Shown here: piece after piece, positions 1 to 7,968 of the stretch | Layout of the letters: each line of letters opens with the position of its first letter | How positions within the stretch are numbered: the stretch's first letter is position 1 | NCBI GenBank assembly: GCA_020742515.1 | Contig: DYWT01000101.1 | Coordinates: forward strand, 1-38,329 | DNA: 38,329 nucleotides | Direction of reading: 5' to 3' | Source: Sporosarcina psychrophila | GTDB taxonomy: Bacteria; Bacillota; Bacilli; Bacillales_A; Planococcaceae | Made by a program: the position numbers and the translations under genes | The notes under the pieces: generated by a model | The model's input: only the letters and a program-made list of their open reading frames with translations | Databases searched by the model: none | What the model was told of the DNA's origin: nothing

Positions 1-81
1 CATTTTTAGACACAACCTCTCTCTCGTACATCACAAAATGGCCCGTTTGCTGCATACTGGTTTCTTTATCCATTGTATTCA

Positions 82-110
82 TTATTACATAAACACTTCG
101 ATAGTTTCAA
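82..110 (-). promoter_or_regulatory. SigA-type promoter for a divergent gene at the left edge
   Basis: On the minus strand TTGAAA (110-105) is followed after exactly 17 bases by TAATAA (87-82). A purine-rich ribosome-site-like run (AGAGAGAGG, 24-16) lies 12 bases before an ATG at 3-1, so a minus-strand gene probably begins at the very edge of the window. A second reading, from an ATG at 82-80 in another frame, is also open to the edge. Nothing can be said about the product. Confidence 0.45.
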
Positions 111-202
111 ATTATTCCGGATATAGAGTGACGATTGAAATTACAAAAACAGATAATTCTATGCACTCTCGAAAAAACGTAATACTTATAGTAAATGCTT
201 TT

Positions 203-231
203 TTGATTCTTTCAATTTGACCCTCTATAAT
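203..231 (+). promoter_or_regulatory. SigA-type promoter of the 65-aa ORF
   Basis: TTGATT (203-208), a 17-base spacer and a perfect TATAAT (226-231) stand 36 bases before the start codon at 267. Spacing and -10 match the vegetative consensus. Confidence 0.7.
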
Positions 232-266
232 AGAAGGAACAGATCTTATCGGAAGAGGTGGCGTGT

Positions 267-464
267 ATGGCGATTATAATACCTTTCAAAAGTAGACAGC
301 AACTAGAAACAGAAAACGCTGTTAAAGTGATGCGTGAGTGGGAAGTGCATTTAGAATGGGAAGAAGCGAATTGGCAGAAGGTAGTAGATAGGGAAGTAAA
401 AGAAGAAAGTTTATCCCGGGAGGAAATTGAGTGGCTGAATGACTGGGTGAGCGAGAAGAAATGA
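267..464 (+). CDS. Small hypothetical protein, 65 aa
   Basis: I do not recognise this gene. The ATG at 267 is chosen because AGAGGTGG (254-261) lies five bases upstream; the GTG at 258 overlaps that site. The protein starts MAIIIPFKSR and is otherwise strongly charged, with many Glu/Lys/Arg and several Trp (MREWEVHLEWEEANW, then EEIEWLNDWVSEKK). It looks soluble and largely helical, without signal peptide or membrane segment. It has its own promoter at 203-231 and is followed by a stem-loop, so it is probably monocistronic. A good promoter, ribosome site and coding-like composition support it being real; its function is unknown. Confidence 0.6.
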   Translation: MAIIIPFKSRQQLETENAVKVMREWEVHLEWEEANWQKVVDREVKEESLSREEIEWLNDWVSEKK

Positions 465-492
465 TTAGCATATAAGATAATCAAGACAAGCC

Positions 493-522
493 AAAAAAGC
501 TTACTCTACCGAAAGAGTAAGC
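493..522. terminator. Stem-loop after the 65-aa ORF
   Basis: GCTTACTCT (499-507) pairs perfectly with AGAGTAAGC (514-522) around a six-base loop. On the plus strand no clear T run follows. On the minus strand the stem is followed by TTTTTT (498-493), so it would work best as a minus-strand terminator, though no minus-strand gene is seen upstream of it. Confidence 0.4.
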
Positions 523-570
523 GGACAAAAATTTACACTTAAATGATTTTACACAAATTTTACACAAGTG

Positions 571-812
571 TTGTCTGAAGTGTTGGTTTAACAGTATCTA
601 TGGACGCAAATAGAAACCGGCCTTGGGGATGTTTAGACCGACGCGGTGGTCACGGATCTAGGTCTTCCAAGACGTTTGTACAATGTTGCATAGGAATGGA
701 AGGTTCCCTTTTAAAGTACTCACCGGAGGAAGAACAATCTAATGTTGTGTATTTCACCAATTTCCTATTCCGGGTAATTGGATTCTTTACGACTATCCCT
801 AGGTAGTTTTTT
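571..812 (+). ncRNA. Candidate structured non-coding RNA (unidentified)
   Basis: Promoter-like TTGTCT (571-576), an 18-base spacer and TATCTA (595-600) precede about 205 bases rich in self-complementarity. ATAGGAA (690-696) pairs with TTCCTAT (762-768), extended inward by TGG/CCA; GACC/GGTC and GTCT/AGAC helices lie in the 5' part. The stretch ends in a small hairpin (ACTA/TAGT with CC/GG, 792-806) followed by a T run. The length is near that of 6S RNA, but I could not match any known family. An open frame of 68 codons overlaps it, without ribosome site and with unconvincing composition. Confidence 0.3.
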
Positions 813-1008
813 AATAAGTTATAACTTTGCTCCCGAAGAAAGCCGTGTTAGTACGCTCGCCATTTTCTTCTAGTATCGACTAACAAGCAGGACTTTTTTG
901 AAGTTTACAGACCATTTTTTCTTTCTAGTAAGGTTGTGTTGTGCCCAATTTAACAAACCATCGTTAATAATTGATGACCTGAAAGGTTAGACCAATTTTG
1001 CACAATTG

Positions 1009-1017
1009 TGATATTAT
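1009..1017 (+). promoter_or_regulatory. Extended -10 promoter of mtaB
   Basis: TG-A-TATTAT (1009-1017) is an extended -10 element about 46 bases before the mtaB start. The -35 region (TTAGAC at 987-992, 19-base spacer) is weak. Confidence 0.4.
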
Positions 1018-1063
1018 AGGATAAGTCATGTTTTTATTGAGTGTAATGAAAGGATGAAAAAAT

Positions 1064-2422
1064 ATGGGTAACAACGTGCTTCCGAAAACCGTAGCTCTGT
1101 ATACGTTAGGTTGCAAAGTGAATCATTATGAAACTGAGGCAATCTGGCAACTTTTCAAAGAAGCCGGATACGACCGCGGTGATTTCGAAAAGGACTCCGA
1201 TGTTTATGTCATTAATACATGTACTGTGACGAATACTGGTGATAAGAAAAGCCGACAAGTCATTCGTCGTGCTGTTCGAAAAAATCCGGATGCTGTTATT
1301 TGTGTAACAGGTTGTTATGCACAAACATCTCCTGCAGAAATCATGGCGATTCCAGGTGTAGATATCGTTGTCGGCACACAAGACCGGACAAAACTACTTG
1401 GACTAATCGATGACTTCCGTACGGAACGGCAGCCAATCAATGCTGTCCGCAACATTATGAAAAACAGGGTTTATGAAGAACTAGATGTCCCTGCTTTTAC
1501 GGATCGCACGCGTGCGTCTCTCAAAATCCAAGAGGGATGCAATAACTTCTGTACGTTCTGCATTATTCCGTGGGCGAGGGGACTTATGCGCTCGCGCGAT
1601 CCTCAAGAAGTCATTCGTCAGGCGCAACAACTTGTGGATGCTGGGTATCTTGAGCTTGTTTTAACGGGCATTCACACGGGCGGCTATGGAGAAGATCTGA
1701 AAGATTACAATCTTGCACGTTTGCTCCGTGATCTTGAAGCACAAGTCAAAGGACTGAAGCGTCTTCGTATCAGTTCGATTGAAGCGAGTCAGCTGACGGA
1801 TGAAGTAATTGATGTTTTGCGCGATTCAACTACCATCGTCCGCCATTTACACATTCCAATCCAGTCGGGTTCTGATACAGTTCTGAAACGTATGCGGCGG
1901 AAGTATACAATGGCATTTTTCGCAGAACGTCTGGACAGACTTCGTGAAGCGCTACCGCAACTGGCAATCACTTCGGACGTCATCGTTGGTTTCCCTGGTG
2001 AAACGGAAGAAGAGTTTATGGAAACGTATAACTTCATCCGTGACCACCGATTCTCAGAACTGCATGTATTTCCTTATTCAAAACGGACAGGGACTCCTGC
2101 TGCAAGAATGGATGACCAGGTTCCTGAGGATGTGAAAAATGAACGTGTTCATCGCTTGATTGAATTGAACGATCAGCTGGCGAAACAGTATGCGTCAACA
2201 TTTGAAAATGAAGTGCTTGAAGTTATTCCAGAAGAGAAATACAAACTTGATCCGGACAGCGGTCTTTATGAAGGATATTCGGATAACTATTTAAAAGTTG
2301 TTCTTCCCGCTGATGAATCTATGGTGGGTAAAATTGTTCGTGTGAAAATTGTACAAGCAGGCTATCCATACAATAAAGGACAGTTTGTCCGCGTTATTGA
2401 GGAAGAAACTCAGCTTGTTTAA
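1064..2422 (+). CDS. mtaB: tRNA t6A37 methylthiotransferase MtaB
   Basis: Radical-SAM enzyme that converts N6-threonylcarbamoyladenosine at position 37 of ANN-decoding tRNAs to the 2-methylthio form. At 452 aa it has the family's usual length. The N-terminal UPF0004 domain carries the cluster cysteines C17 (LGCKVN), C53 (NTCTVT) and C84 (TGCYA). The radical-SAM triad is C159, C163 and C166 in CNNFCTFC, and a C-terminal TRAM-like region follows. AAAGGATG lies seven bases before the ATG. In B. subtilis (yqeV) it follows rsmE in the dnaK region; here the upstream neighbour is a small hypothetical gene. A strong terminator follows directly, so it is probably transcribed alone from the extended -10 promoter. 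Confidence 0.95.
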   Translation: MGNNVLPKTVALYTLGCKVNHYETEAIWQLFKEAGYDRGDFEKDSDVYVINTCTVTNTGDKKSRQVIRRAVRKNPDAVICVTGCYAQTSPAEIMAIPGVDIVVGTQDRTKLLGLIDDFRTERQPINAVRNIMKNRVYEELDVPAFTDRTRASLKIQEGCNNFCTFCIIPWARGLMRSRDPQEVIRQAQQLVDAGYLELVLTGIHTGGYGEDLKDYNLARLLRDLEAQVKGLKRLRISSIEASQLTDEVIDVLRDSTTIVRHLHIPIQSGSDTVLKRMRRKYTMAFFAERLDRLREALPQLAITSDVIVGFPGETEEEFMETYNFIRDHRFSELHVFPYSKRTGTPAARMDDQVPEDVKNERVHRLIELNDQLAKQYASTFENEVLEVIPEEKYKLDPDSGLYEGYSDNYLKVVLPADESMVGKIVRVKIVQAGYPYNKGQFVRVIEEETQLV

Positions 2423-2435
2423 TTACATTCCTTTG

Positions 2436-2474
2436 AAAGCTGAGCAGGCCCTATTATGGGTAGCTCAGCTTTTT
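2436..2474 (+). terminator. Rho-independent terminator after mtaB
   Basis: AAAGCTGAGC (2436-2445) pairs perfectly with GCTCAGCTTT (2463-2472), followed by T residues. It separates mtaB from deoC. Confidence 0.85.
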
Positions 2475-2496
2475 CCGTGCAGAAATCAATTGTTCT

Positions 2497-2505
2497 TGAT
2501 ATGAT
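2497..2505 (+). promoter_or_regulatory. Possible extended -10 promoter of deoC
   Basis: TG-A-TATGAT (2497-2505) lies between the mtaB terminator and the deoC ribosome site. There is no clear -35 element. Confidence 0.35.
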
Positions 2506-2539
2506 GTGTGAAGTACGGACAACTCGAGGAGGTATTCAT

Positions 2540-3211
2540 TTGAATACAAATTTTGCAACTTATATTGATCACACATTATTAAAAGCGGACGCGGCGAAAA
2601 CAGAAATTACAGCACTATGTGAAGAGGCACGAAAATACACATTTGCATCCGTTTGTGTAAATCCGACTTGGGTTAAAACAGCAGCGGATATGCTAGAAGG
2701 ATCACCTGTGAAAGTATGTACAGTTATTGGTTTTCCTCTAGGTGCTTCAACATCCGAAGTTAAGGCGTTCGAAACTGGAGATGCAATTACAAATGGAGCA
2801 ACTGAAATTGATATGGTTATTAATATCGGTGCTCTTCGCAGTGGCGATGATGAAACTGTGAAAAAAGATATTGAAGCTGTTGTACATGCGGCAAAAGGGA
2901 AAGCCATTGTCAAAGTGATTATCGAAACGTCCCTTTTGACGGATATCGAAAAAAGAAAAGCATGTGAACTTTCGGTCCTTGCAGGTGCCGATTTTGTGAA
3001 AACATCGACAGGTTTCTCAACAGGCGGTGCGACAGAAGAAGACGTTAAACTAATGAGGGCAGTGGTCGGACCAGATATGGGCGTCAAAGCATCAGGCGGT
3101 GTCCGAAACTTAGAAGACATGAAGAAAATGATTGATGCAGGGGCTACAAGAATCGGTGCAAGTTCTGGGGTCCAGATTATGCAAGGGCTAGAATCTAAAT
3201 CCGATTATTAA
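2540..3211 (+). CDS. deoC: Deoxyribose-phosphate aldolase
   Basis: Cleaves 2-deoxyribose-5-phosphate to glyceraldehyde-3-phosphate and acetaldehyde in deoxynucleoside breakdown. I start it at TTG 2540, six bases after GAGGAGGT (2526-2533). That gives 223 aa, the standard length, and the usual opening ([12 protein letters not shown]). The open frame continues upstream to 2456, but this would run through the mtaB terminator. Catalytic residues are visible: D91 in EIDMVINIG, Schiff-base K154 in FVKTSTGF, and K183 in VKASGGV. deoC is not found between mtaB and rpsU in B. subtilis, so its insertion is local to this lineage. Cytidine deaminase (11985) is a partner enzyme in nucleoside salvage but is not in the same operon. 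Confidence 0.95.
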   Translation: MNTNFATYIDHTLLKADAAKTEITALCEEARKYTFASVCVNPTWVKTAADMLEGSPVKVCTVIGFPLGASTSEVKAFETGDAITNGATEIDMVINIGALRSGDDETVKKDIEAVVHAAKGKAIVKVIIETSLLTDIEKRKACELSVLAGADFVKTSTGFSTGGATEEDVKLMRAVVGPDMGVKASGGVRNLEDMKKMIDAGATRIGASSGVQIMQGLESKSDY

Positions 3212-3226
3212 TTTGAAAGTTTTATA

Positions 3227-3255
3227 TTGACCTATAGTTAAATCCGCGGTATAAT
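3227..3255 (+). promoter_or_regulatory. Strong SigA promoter of rpsU
   Basis: TTGACC (3227-3232), a 17-base spacer and a perfect TATAAT (3250-3255). The start codon at 3317 leaves a leader of about 55 bases. Confidence 0.85.
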
Positions 3256-3316
3256 TTATGAGTACATGGCACTTGGTCGTGTTCTAGAAGTGTGTTTGGA
3301 GGGAGGGACAAGAGAT

Positions 3317-3490
3317 ATGTCGAAAACTGTTGTTCGTAAAAACGAATCGCTTGAAGATGCTCTTCGCCGCTTCAAACGTACTGTATCCAAAAGTGGAACA
3401 ATACAAGAGGTAAGAAAGCGTGAGTTTTATGATAAGCCGAGTGAAAAACGTAAAAAGAAATCTGAAGCTGCAAGGAAACGTAAATTCTGA
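3317..3490 (+). CDS. rpsU: 30S ribosomal protein bS21
   Basis: Small basic ribosomal subunit protein of 57 aa, the normal bS21 length, beginning [20 protein letters not shown] and ending in a Lys/Arg-rich tail ([14 protein letters not shown]). The ATG at 3317 follows a GGAGGGAGGG site (3298-3307) with nine bases spacing; upstream in-frame codons from 3266 are leader. It has its own strong promoter and its own terminator, so it is expressed as a single gene. In B. subtilis yqeY follows rpsU; here the next gene is the nfeD-like gene, so yqeY has been lost or moved. Confidence 0.96.
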   Translation: MSKTVVRKNESLEDALRRFKRTVSKSGTIQEVRKREFYDKPSEKRKKKSEAARKRKF

Positions 3491-3537
3491 TTTCCTGTGG
3501 TGATGAGTTCGACCTTGTTTTAAATTTAAAATTTGGT

Positions 3538-3575
3538 AAACCGGAAAATCCTTTATGGGTTTTCCGGTTTATTTG
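3538..3575 (+). terminator. Rho-independent terminator after rpsU
   Basis: AAACCGGAAAA (3538-3548) pairs perfectly with TTTTCCGGTTT (3560-3570), followed by a T-rich tail. Confidence 0.9.
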
Positions 3576-3678
3576 TTTTATGAAGAAACATAATCTTTTT
3601 TAAAGAAAATGAAACTTCCGAGCTTTTGGAACGTATAAAGATATATAATAGATTATATAGAGAGAGGTGAAAAATACT

Positions 3679-5010
3679 ATGCGTAAAATGATAGGAAGAG
3701 TTCTTCTGTTCATTTTATTCGTTTCCGTGTTCGCGTTCCCACTCTTAGAAACAGGAGCTGCAACTTCTAAGGTATATAAAGTTCCAGTTGAAAATGTGGT
3801 TGAGAAAGGATTGTATGCTTTTCTGCAACGGTCATTCACTGAAGCTAAAGAGGCGAAGGCAGAGGCCATTATCCTAGAGATTAATACGCCGGGTGGCTTT
3901 ACTGATGCAGCTGACCAAATTGCCAAGCTTATGGATGAGAGTGACTTGAGAGTAATCGCTTACATTAATAATAAAGCGATGTCTGCCGGTGCTTTCATTG
4001 CCCTTCATGCAGATGAGATTTATATGGCGCCAACCGCAACAATGGGAGCTGCACAAGTAATCGATTCTGAAGGAAATGCGGCCGGTGTCAAAGCGCAGAG
4101 TGCCTGGGTTGCAGATATGATAACTGCCGCTGAGTCAAAAGGAAGAAAACCGATATACGCAGAGGCGATGGCAGATCCCGACATAGATTTACATGATTAC
4201 CGGGCTGGAGTAGGAAAACTGCTGACGCTTAAAGCAGATGAAGCGAAAAAGGTCGGATATAGTGAAGAAACAGTGGCATCTTTCAATGAATTACGAAAAG
4301 TTACAGGTCTTGAAAACGCAGAAATCATTTCAACTAGTGAAACATTTACTGAAAAAATTGCGCGTTTCATTACGAACCCAGTCGTGGTACCTATCCTTTT
4401 ATCAATAGCTGGATTGGGATTTGTACTTGAACTGTATTCTCCAGGATTCGGTGTGCCTGGAACGATGGCAGGGATTTCATTAATTTTATTTTTCTACGGG
4501 CACCTTGTTGCCGGGCTTGCAGGTTATGAAACGATTATCCTGTTTCTAATAGGGGTCGTTCTCATCGTAGCGGAATTCTTCTTGCCCCATGGTATAGCAG
4601 GGGTCATTGGAACGCTCGCAATTATTGGTAGTATCATTATGGCGGGCGGCAATCCTGTGTATATGGCGATTTCTGTCCTTATCGCGGTTGCTATCGCTGT
4701 TATAGGGATGGTGATTATTATGAAATTTTTCGGTAAAAAATTGCACTTGCTCAACAAAGTTGTATTGATGGATACAACTGATACAGAAAGTGGCTATGTT
4801 TCGAATGTGAACAGAATTGAATTGCTTGGGCGCATTGCAAAAACATCGACTGCGCTGAGACCATCGGGTGCAATTGAGTTAGATGGTGAACGAATCGATG
4901 TCGTTTCTGAAGGAAGCTACATTGCTAAAGGAATAAGTGTTATCATTGTAAAGGTTGAAGGTTCCCGGGTTGTAGTAAGGGAATCAGTAGAAAAGGGGGA
5001 AATTAAATAA
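3679..5010 (+). CDS. NfeD-family membrane serine protease (YqeZ type)
   Basis: Stomatin-operon partner protein, 443 aa. The ATG at 3679 is taken as start because AGAGAGG (3661-3667) precedes it; the GTG at 3667 overlaps that site. A signal peptide spans about residues 1-28 (hydrophobic [13 protein letters not shown]). A ClpP/SppA-like domain follows with INTPGG near 69-73 and the nucleophile S102 in MSAGAF; K138 is a candidate general base by spacing to archaeal PH1510. About four membrane helices occupy roughly 220-355, and an OB-fold NfeD domain closes the protein. The stop overlaps the start of floA by one base (TAATG), so the two are translationally coupled, as in many NfeD-flotillin pairs. 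TATAAT at 3644-3649 is the likely -10. Confidence 0.92.
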   Translation: MRKMIGRVLLFILFVSVFAFPLLETGAATSKVYKVPVENVVEKGLYAFLQRSFTEAKEAKAEAIILEINTPGGFTDAADQIAKLMDESDLRVIAYINNKAMSAGAFIALHADEIYMAPTATMGAAQVIDSEGNAAGVKAQSAWVADMITAAESKGRKPIYAEAMADPDIDLHDYRAGVGKLLTLKADEAKKVGYSEETVASFNELRKVTGLENAEIISTSETFTEKIARFITNPVVVPILLSIAGLGFVLELYSPGFGVPGTMAGISLILFFYGHLVAGLAGYETIILFLIGVVLIVAEFFLPHGIAGVIGTLAIIGSIIMAGGNPVYMAISVLIAVAIAVIGMVIIMKFFGKKLHLLNKVVLMDTTDTESGYVSNVNRIELLGRIAKTSTALRPSGAIELDGERIDVVSEGSYIAKGISVIIVKVEGSRVVVRESVEKGEIK

Positions 5011-6023
5011 TGGCAGAACTTTTTGGTGCAGGAAGTGTAGTTACAATCATTGCAATAGCATTTGTGGCAATCCTCATATTGTCGGTATTTTTCACACTCG
5101 TCCCTGTGACGCTGTGGATTTCAGCAATGGCGGCAGGCGTCAGAGTAAGTATTTTCACACTGATTGGTATGCGTCTTCGCCGGGTAATCCCGAGTCGGAT
5201 TGTTAATCCACTCATTAAAGCTCATAAAGCTGGACTTGATGTTTCAATTAATCAGCTTGAAAGTCACTATCTTGCAGGAGGGAACGTTGACCGTGTCGTC
5301 AATGCGTTAATTGCTGCACATCGTGCAAATATCGAACTTACATTTGAACGTGCAGCGGCTATCGATCTTGCTGGCCGTGACGTTTTGGAAGCAGTTCAAA
5401 TGTCGGTTAACCCGAAAGTTATTGAGACACCATTCATCGCGGGTGTGGCAATGAACGGGATTGAAGTAAAAGCAAAAGCTCGTATTACAGTACGTGCCAA
5501 TATCGACCGTCTTGTCGGTGGTGCTGGTGAAGAGACAATCGTTGCACGTGTTGGTGAAGGGATCATCTCAACAATCGGTTCATCTATTGACCATGCAAAA
5601 GTATTAGAAAACCCAGATATGATTTCTCAAACTGTTTTAGCAAAAGGGCTTGACTCAGGTACTGCATTTGAAATTCTATCAATTGATATTGCAGACGTTG
5701 ACATCGGCAAAAACATCGGTGCGGAACTACAAACTGAACAAGCAATGGCCGATAAAAACATTGCGCAGGCAAAAGCTGAAGAACGCCGTGCAATGGCTGT
5801 TGCAAGTGAACAAGAAATGAAAGCGAAAGTTGAAGAGATGCGTGCGAAAGTTGTCAGTGCTGAAGCGGAAGTTCCGCTCGCTATGGCAGAAGCGTTACGT
5901 CAAGGTAATATTGGTGTTATGGATTATGTGAATTATAAAAATATCCAGGCAGACACAGGAATGCGAGATTCCATTAGCAACTTTGGTGGAAATCGAGATG
6001 ATTCAGAAATTAAGAAGGACTAA
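5010..6023 (+). CDS. floA: Flotillin-like protein FloA
   Basis: Scaffold of functional membrane microdomains (YqfA in B. subtilis), 337 aa against about 331 in the family. The N-terminus is strongly hydrophobic (residues about 8-45), anchoring it in the membrane without a signal-peptide cut. The central SPFH/PHB-like domain runs to about residue 230. An Ala/Glu-rich coiled coil follows (about 240-300, with [21 protein letters not shown]), typical of flotillin oligomerisation. GGGGGAAAT lies before the ATG, which overlaps the nfeD stop codon by one base. The pairing with the NfeD protease is conserved and points to joint action in membrane organisation. Confidence 0.95.
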   Translation: MAELFGAGSVVTIIAIAFVAILILSVFFTLVPVTLWISAMAAGVRVSIFTLIGMRLRRVIPSRIVNPLIKAHKAGLDVSINQLESHYLAGGNVDRVVNALIAAHRANIELTFERAAAIDLAGRDVLEAVQMSVNPKVIETPFIAGVAMNGIEVKAKARITVRANIDRLVGGAGEETIVARVGEGIISTIGSSIDHAKVLENPDMISQTVLAKGLDSGTAFEILSIDIADVDIGKNIGAELQTEQAMADKNIAQAKAEERRAMAVASEQEMKAKVEEMRAKVVSAEAEVPLAMAEALRQGNIGVMDYVNYKNIQADTGMRDSISNFGGNRDDSEIKKD

Positions 6024-6060
6024 TAATTGAGAAGCCATTTCCTGGAAAGGGGATGCACGG

Positions 6061-6570
6061 ATGGAACAGATAATCATTATTATCATTATGGCTGTTGTCG
6101 GATCTATTTTTAACAGTAAGAGCAAGAAAAAGGAACCGGCAAAGGGGCCGCAGTCTAAGCCATTCACGGCAACAGGCGGTACTCCTGACAGCCCGACAAC
6201 TAAATTAAAAGAGATGTCTAAAGAGTTGTACCGTGAATTGCAGAAAGAGATGGCAGGGGAAGACCCAGAACCACCTAGTCGCCAATTGCAAAGACAGCAA
6301 AAGACACCAACTCCACTTGCTATTGAAGAGGCAAAACCTTCGAGATCAACTAATGAGAGAAAAGAACGGACTGATTCTTCGTCGAATCGTCACACCGAAC
6401 GTCCCGATTCTTCAGTAAATCGACATAGTGGAAGATTGTCTGCACATGGCGGTAAACGTCAACCTGCCACAGCTATGGAGTCGCATAACTTAATGCCGAA
6501 AAATCAGAATGACCTATTGAAAGGCATTGTATTCTCTGAAATTTTTGGTCCGCCAAAATCAAAACAATAA
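6061..6570 (+). CDS. Small membrane-anchored hydrophilic protein, third gene of the nfeD-floA operon
   Basis: 169 aa. One N-terminal membrane segment (EQIIIIIIMAVVGSIF, residues 2-17) is followed by a long, polar, probably disordered region rich in Lys, Arg, Ser, Pro and Gln. Within it is a short repeat-like stretch in which ERTDSSSNRH, ERPDSSVNRH and SGR alternate. The C-terminus (NDLLKGIVFSEIFGPPKSKQ) looks conserved-like and may be a binding peptide. GAAAGGGGATG precedes the ATG. It starts 37 bases after floA and ends just before a terminator, so it belongs to the operon. The position equals yqfB in B. subtilis, but I cannot confirm homology. Function unknown. Confidence 0.75.
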   Translation: MEQIIIIIIMAVVGSIFNSKSKKKEPAKGPQSKPFTATGGTPDSPTTKLKEMSKELYRELQKEMAGEDPEPPSRQLQRQQKTPTPLAIEEAKPSRSTNERKERTDSSSNRHTERPDSSVNRHSGRLSAHGGKRQPATAMESHNLMPKNQNDLLKGIVFSEIFGPPKSKQ

Positions 6571-6599
6571 GCATTGACCCCCTATCCGAATCATACGAT
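6571..6599 (+). promoter_or_regulatory. SigE-like sporulation promoter inside the terminator loop
   Basis: CATACGAT (6592-6599) resembles the SigE -10 (CATACAAT). GCATTGA (6571-6577), 14 bases upstream, matches the SigE -35 only in its first four positions. It precedes spore genes yqfC-yqfD. Transcription would start near 6606, after the 5' arm of the terminator stem. Confidence 0.45.
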
Positions 6600-6615
6600 G
6601 TGGATAGGGGGTTTT
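6578..6615 (+). terminator. Terminator overlapping the yqfC ribosome site
   Basis: CCCCCTATCC (6578-6587) pairs perfectly with GGATAGGGGG (6602-6611), followed by TTTTATATTTT. It ends the nfeD-floA operon. Its 3' arm is also the only good ribosome site for the downstream TTG start at 6621. Confidence 0.85.
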
Positions 6616-6620
6616 ATATT

Positions 6621-6878
6621 TTGAGGAAACTATTTAATACGGGTTCATCAGTTACGATTGAAGATTTCACTACTTTAAGGGTTAATGGTCCTTACTCTTT
6701 GTTGAAACTTGGCCCCGATTTTGCAATCATCAGCAGTGGAGAATACAGAATTGAAGCTTCAGGCAGTGACTTGACGGTCGAAACGCTATCAGAAGAAGTA
6801 GCTGTCTTTACATTCACCTCAATTACTTCCATGAATGTGACGACGGGTACAGACAGGGAATCCGCATATGATGCGTAA
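6621..6878 (+). CDS. yqfC: Sporulation protein YqfC (divergent)
   Basis: 85 aa from a TTG at 6621, nine bases after AGGGGG. A GTG at 6600 would need a ribosome site inside the terminator, so I reject it. The body is beta-rich, with hydrophobic strands alternating (TTLRVNGPYSLLKLG, FAIISSGEYRIEA, DLTVETL), as expected for the YabP/YqfC family of spore proteins; the sequence is diverged and the name rests partly on position directly before yqfD. In B. subtilis yqfC is expressed in the mother cell. The 3' end overlaps yqfD by 11 bases, indicating coupling. The C-terminal tail (TGTDRESAYDA) is polar. Confidence 0.7.
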   Translation: MRKLFNTGSSVTIEDFTTLRVNGPYSLLKLGPDFAIISSGEYRIEASGSDLTVETLSEEVAVFTFTSITSMNVTTGTDRESAYDA

Positions 6879-7968
6879 ACGATTTGAAGTTAAACTATCA
6901 GGTGATGGGAATCTGCCGGGATTGTTAACTAAACTTATTACAACAAGGACAAAAATTGCATCGTTATCTGTCGTAGATGGTGTAGCGCGTTTTAAGACTG
7001 ACCGTAATGGGCTTAGGGTTATCCGCCGCAACAGAAGACATTATCGTTTAAAAGCGGAGATTAAAGTTGCCGGAATTGAGTCAGGCTCCAACCGTATCTT
7101 TTCTTCCAAACGATTCCTGATTGCCTGTCTTATTCCATTCGGTGCTTCATTCTTCCTGTGGACTGTAGATATCGAATCGAATATACCGGAAGTCGTGGAT
7201 CGAATTGATAAGAAATTAGATAAAATATCAATTGTTCCGTTAAAACCTTTGGCATCGATTCCTGATGAGGGGGAAATTCGACGTGAACTGATGCTTGATG
7301 ATCCAGCTTTATCTTGGGTTCGATTTGAACGAGTGGGTACGTCACTCACAGTGATCCCTATGCTTTCTCCTCCCTCAAATGACAAAATTGAAAAAGATGG
7401 ACCACCATCAGATCTTGTAGCACGTACAGGGGGCGTTATAACCCGTTTTGAATTAAAAAAGGGGGAAAGGGTAGGACGTGTTCATCAGACTGTAAAGGAA
7501 GGGGACGTGCTTGCCACGGGCATACTTGAACAGGGTGATAAAACGACAATTGTCGGAGCAGATGGAGCCGTATATGCAGATTACTGGGTTGAATATTCAT
7601 TTAGTTTACCAAAAAAGATAGATTTCCAATTGCAAGGCGAGGAAATCGTCGACTACACATTTAAACTGCCGTGGGATCAGCAGGACGAAACGGGGCGTTT
7701 TCCTTGGTCCTTTGTTAAGACCGATAGGTATATGAAAGAAACAGCAGGACAGTTTGAATTGAAAAAAGGCATGGAGGAAACAGTGCTTATTCCACTGCTA
7801 AAAAACAAACTTTTATCAGATTCTTTTTCAAAAGCAATTATTTTAGATGAAAAAGTTTTACACGTGACATTCGATAATGATAAAGTTAGTGGGACTATAT
7901 TGTTTCTTATCAATGACAATATTGCTGTCAAAAGACTGATTCCCAAGGAGACTGAGCCTATTGGATGA
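6868..7968 (+). CDS. yqfD: Sporulation protein YqfD
   Basis: 366 aa. A cytoplasmic N-terminal region (about 1-88) precedes one membrane helix (FLIACLIPFGASFFLWTVDI, about residues 83-102), followed by a large domain probably outside the membrane, containing a short biotinyl/lipoyl-like region (TRFELKKGERVGRVHQ and VKEGDVLATG). This matches the YqfD family, needed for efficient sporulation and made under SigE in B. subtilis. The ATG at 6868 lies inside the end of yqfC, and the gene overlaps phoH by eight bases, so yqfC-yqfD-phoH is one coupled unit. The protein is slightly shorter than the B. subtilis one and diverged, but order and topology agree. Confidence 0.85.
   Translation: MMRKRFEVKLSGDGNLPGLLTKLITTRTKIASLSVVDGVARFKTDRNGLRVIRRNRRHYRLKAEIKVAGIESGSNRIFSSKRFLIACLIPFGASFFLWTVDIESNIPEVVDRIDKKLDKISIVPLKPLASIPDEGEIRRELMLDDPALSWVRFERVGTSLTVIPMLSPPSNDKIEKDGPPSDLVARTGGVITRFELKKGERVGRVHQTVKEGDVLATGILEQGDKTTIVGADGAVYADYWVEYSFSLPKKIDFQLQGEEIVDYTFKLPWDQQDETGRFPWSFVKTDRYMKETAGQFELKKGMEETVLIPLLKNKLLSDSFSKAIILDEKVLHVTFDNDKVSGTILFLINDNIAVKRLIPKETEPIG

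Noticed and set aside
600..806. 68-codon plus-strand frame upstream of mtaB
   Set aside because: No ribosome site, composition rich in Arg/Gly/Cys unlike neighbours, and it coincides with RNA-like self-complementarity.
2456..2539. Longer N-terminus for deoC
   Set aside because: It would be encoded in the mtaB terminator stem; the TTG at 2540 has an ideal ribosome site and gives the family length.
2569..3120. 183-codon minus-strand frame opposite deoC
   Set aside because: Shadow of a clear enzyme gene; Ser/Thr/Ala-rich translation with no recognisable domain and no ribosome site.
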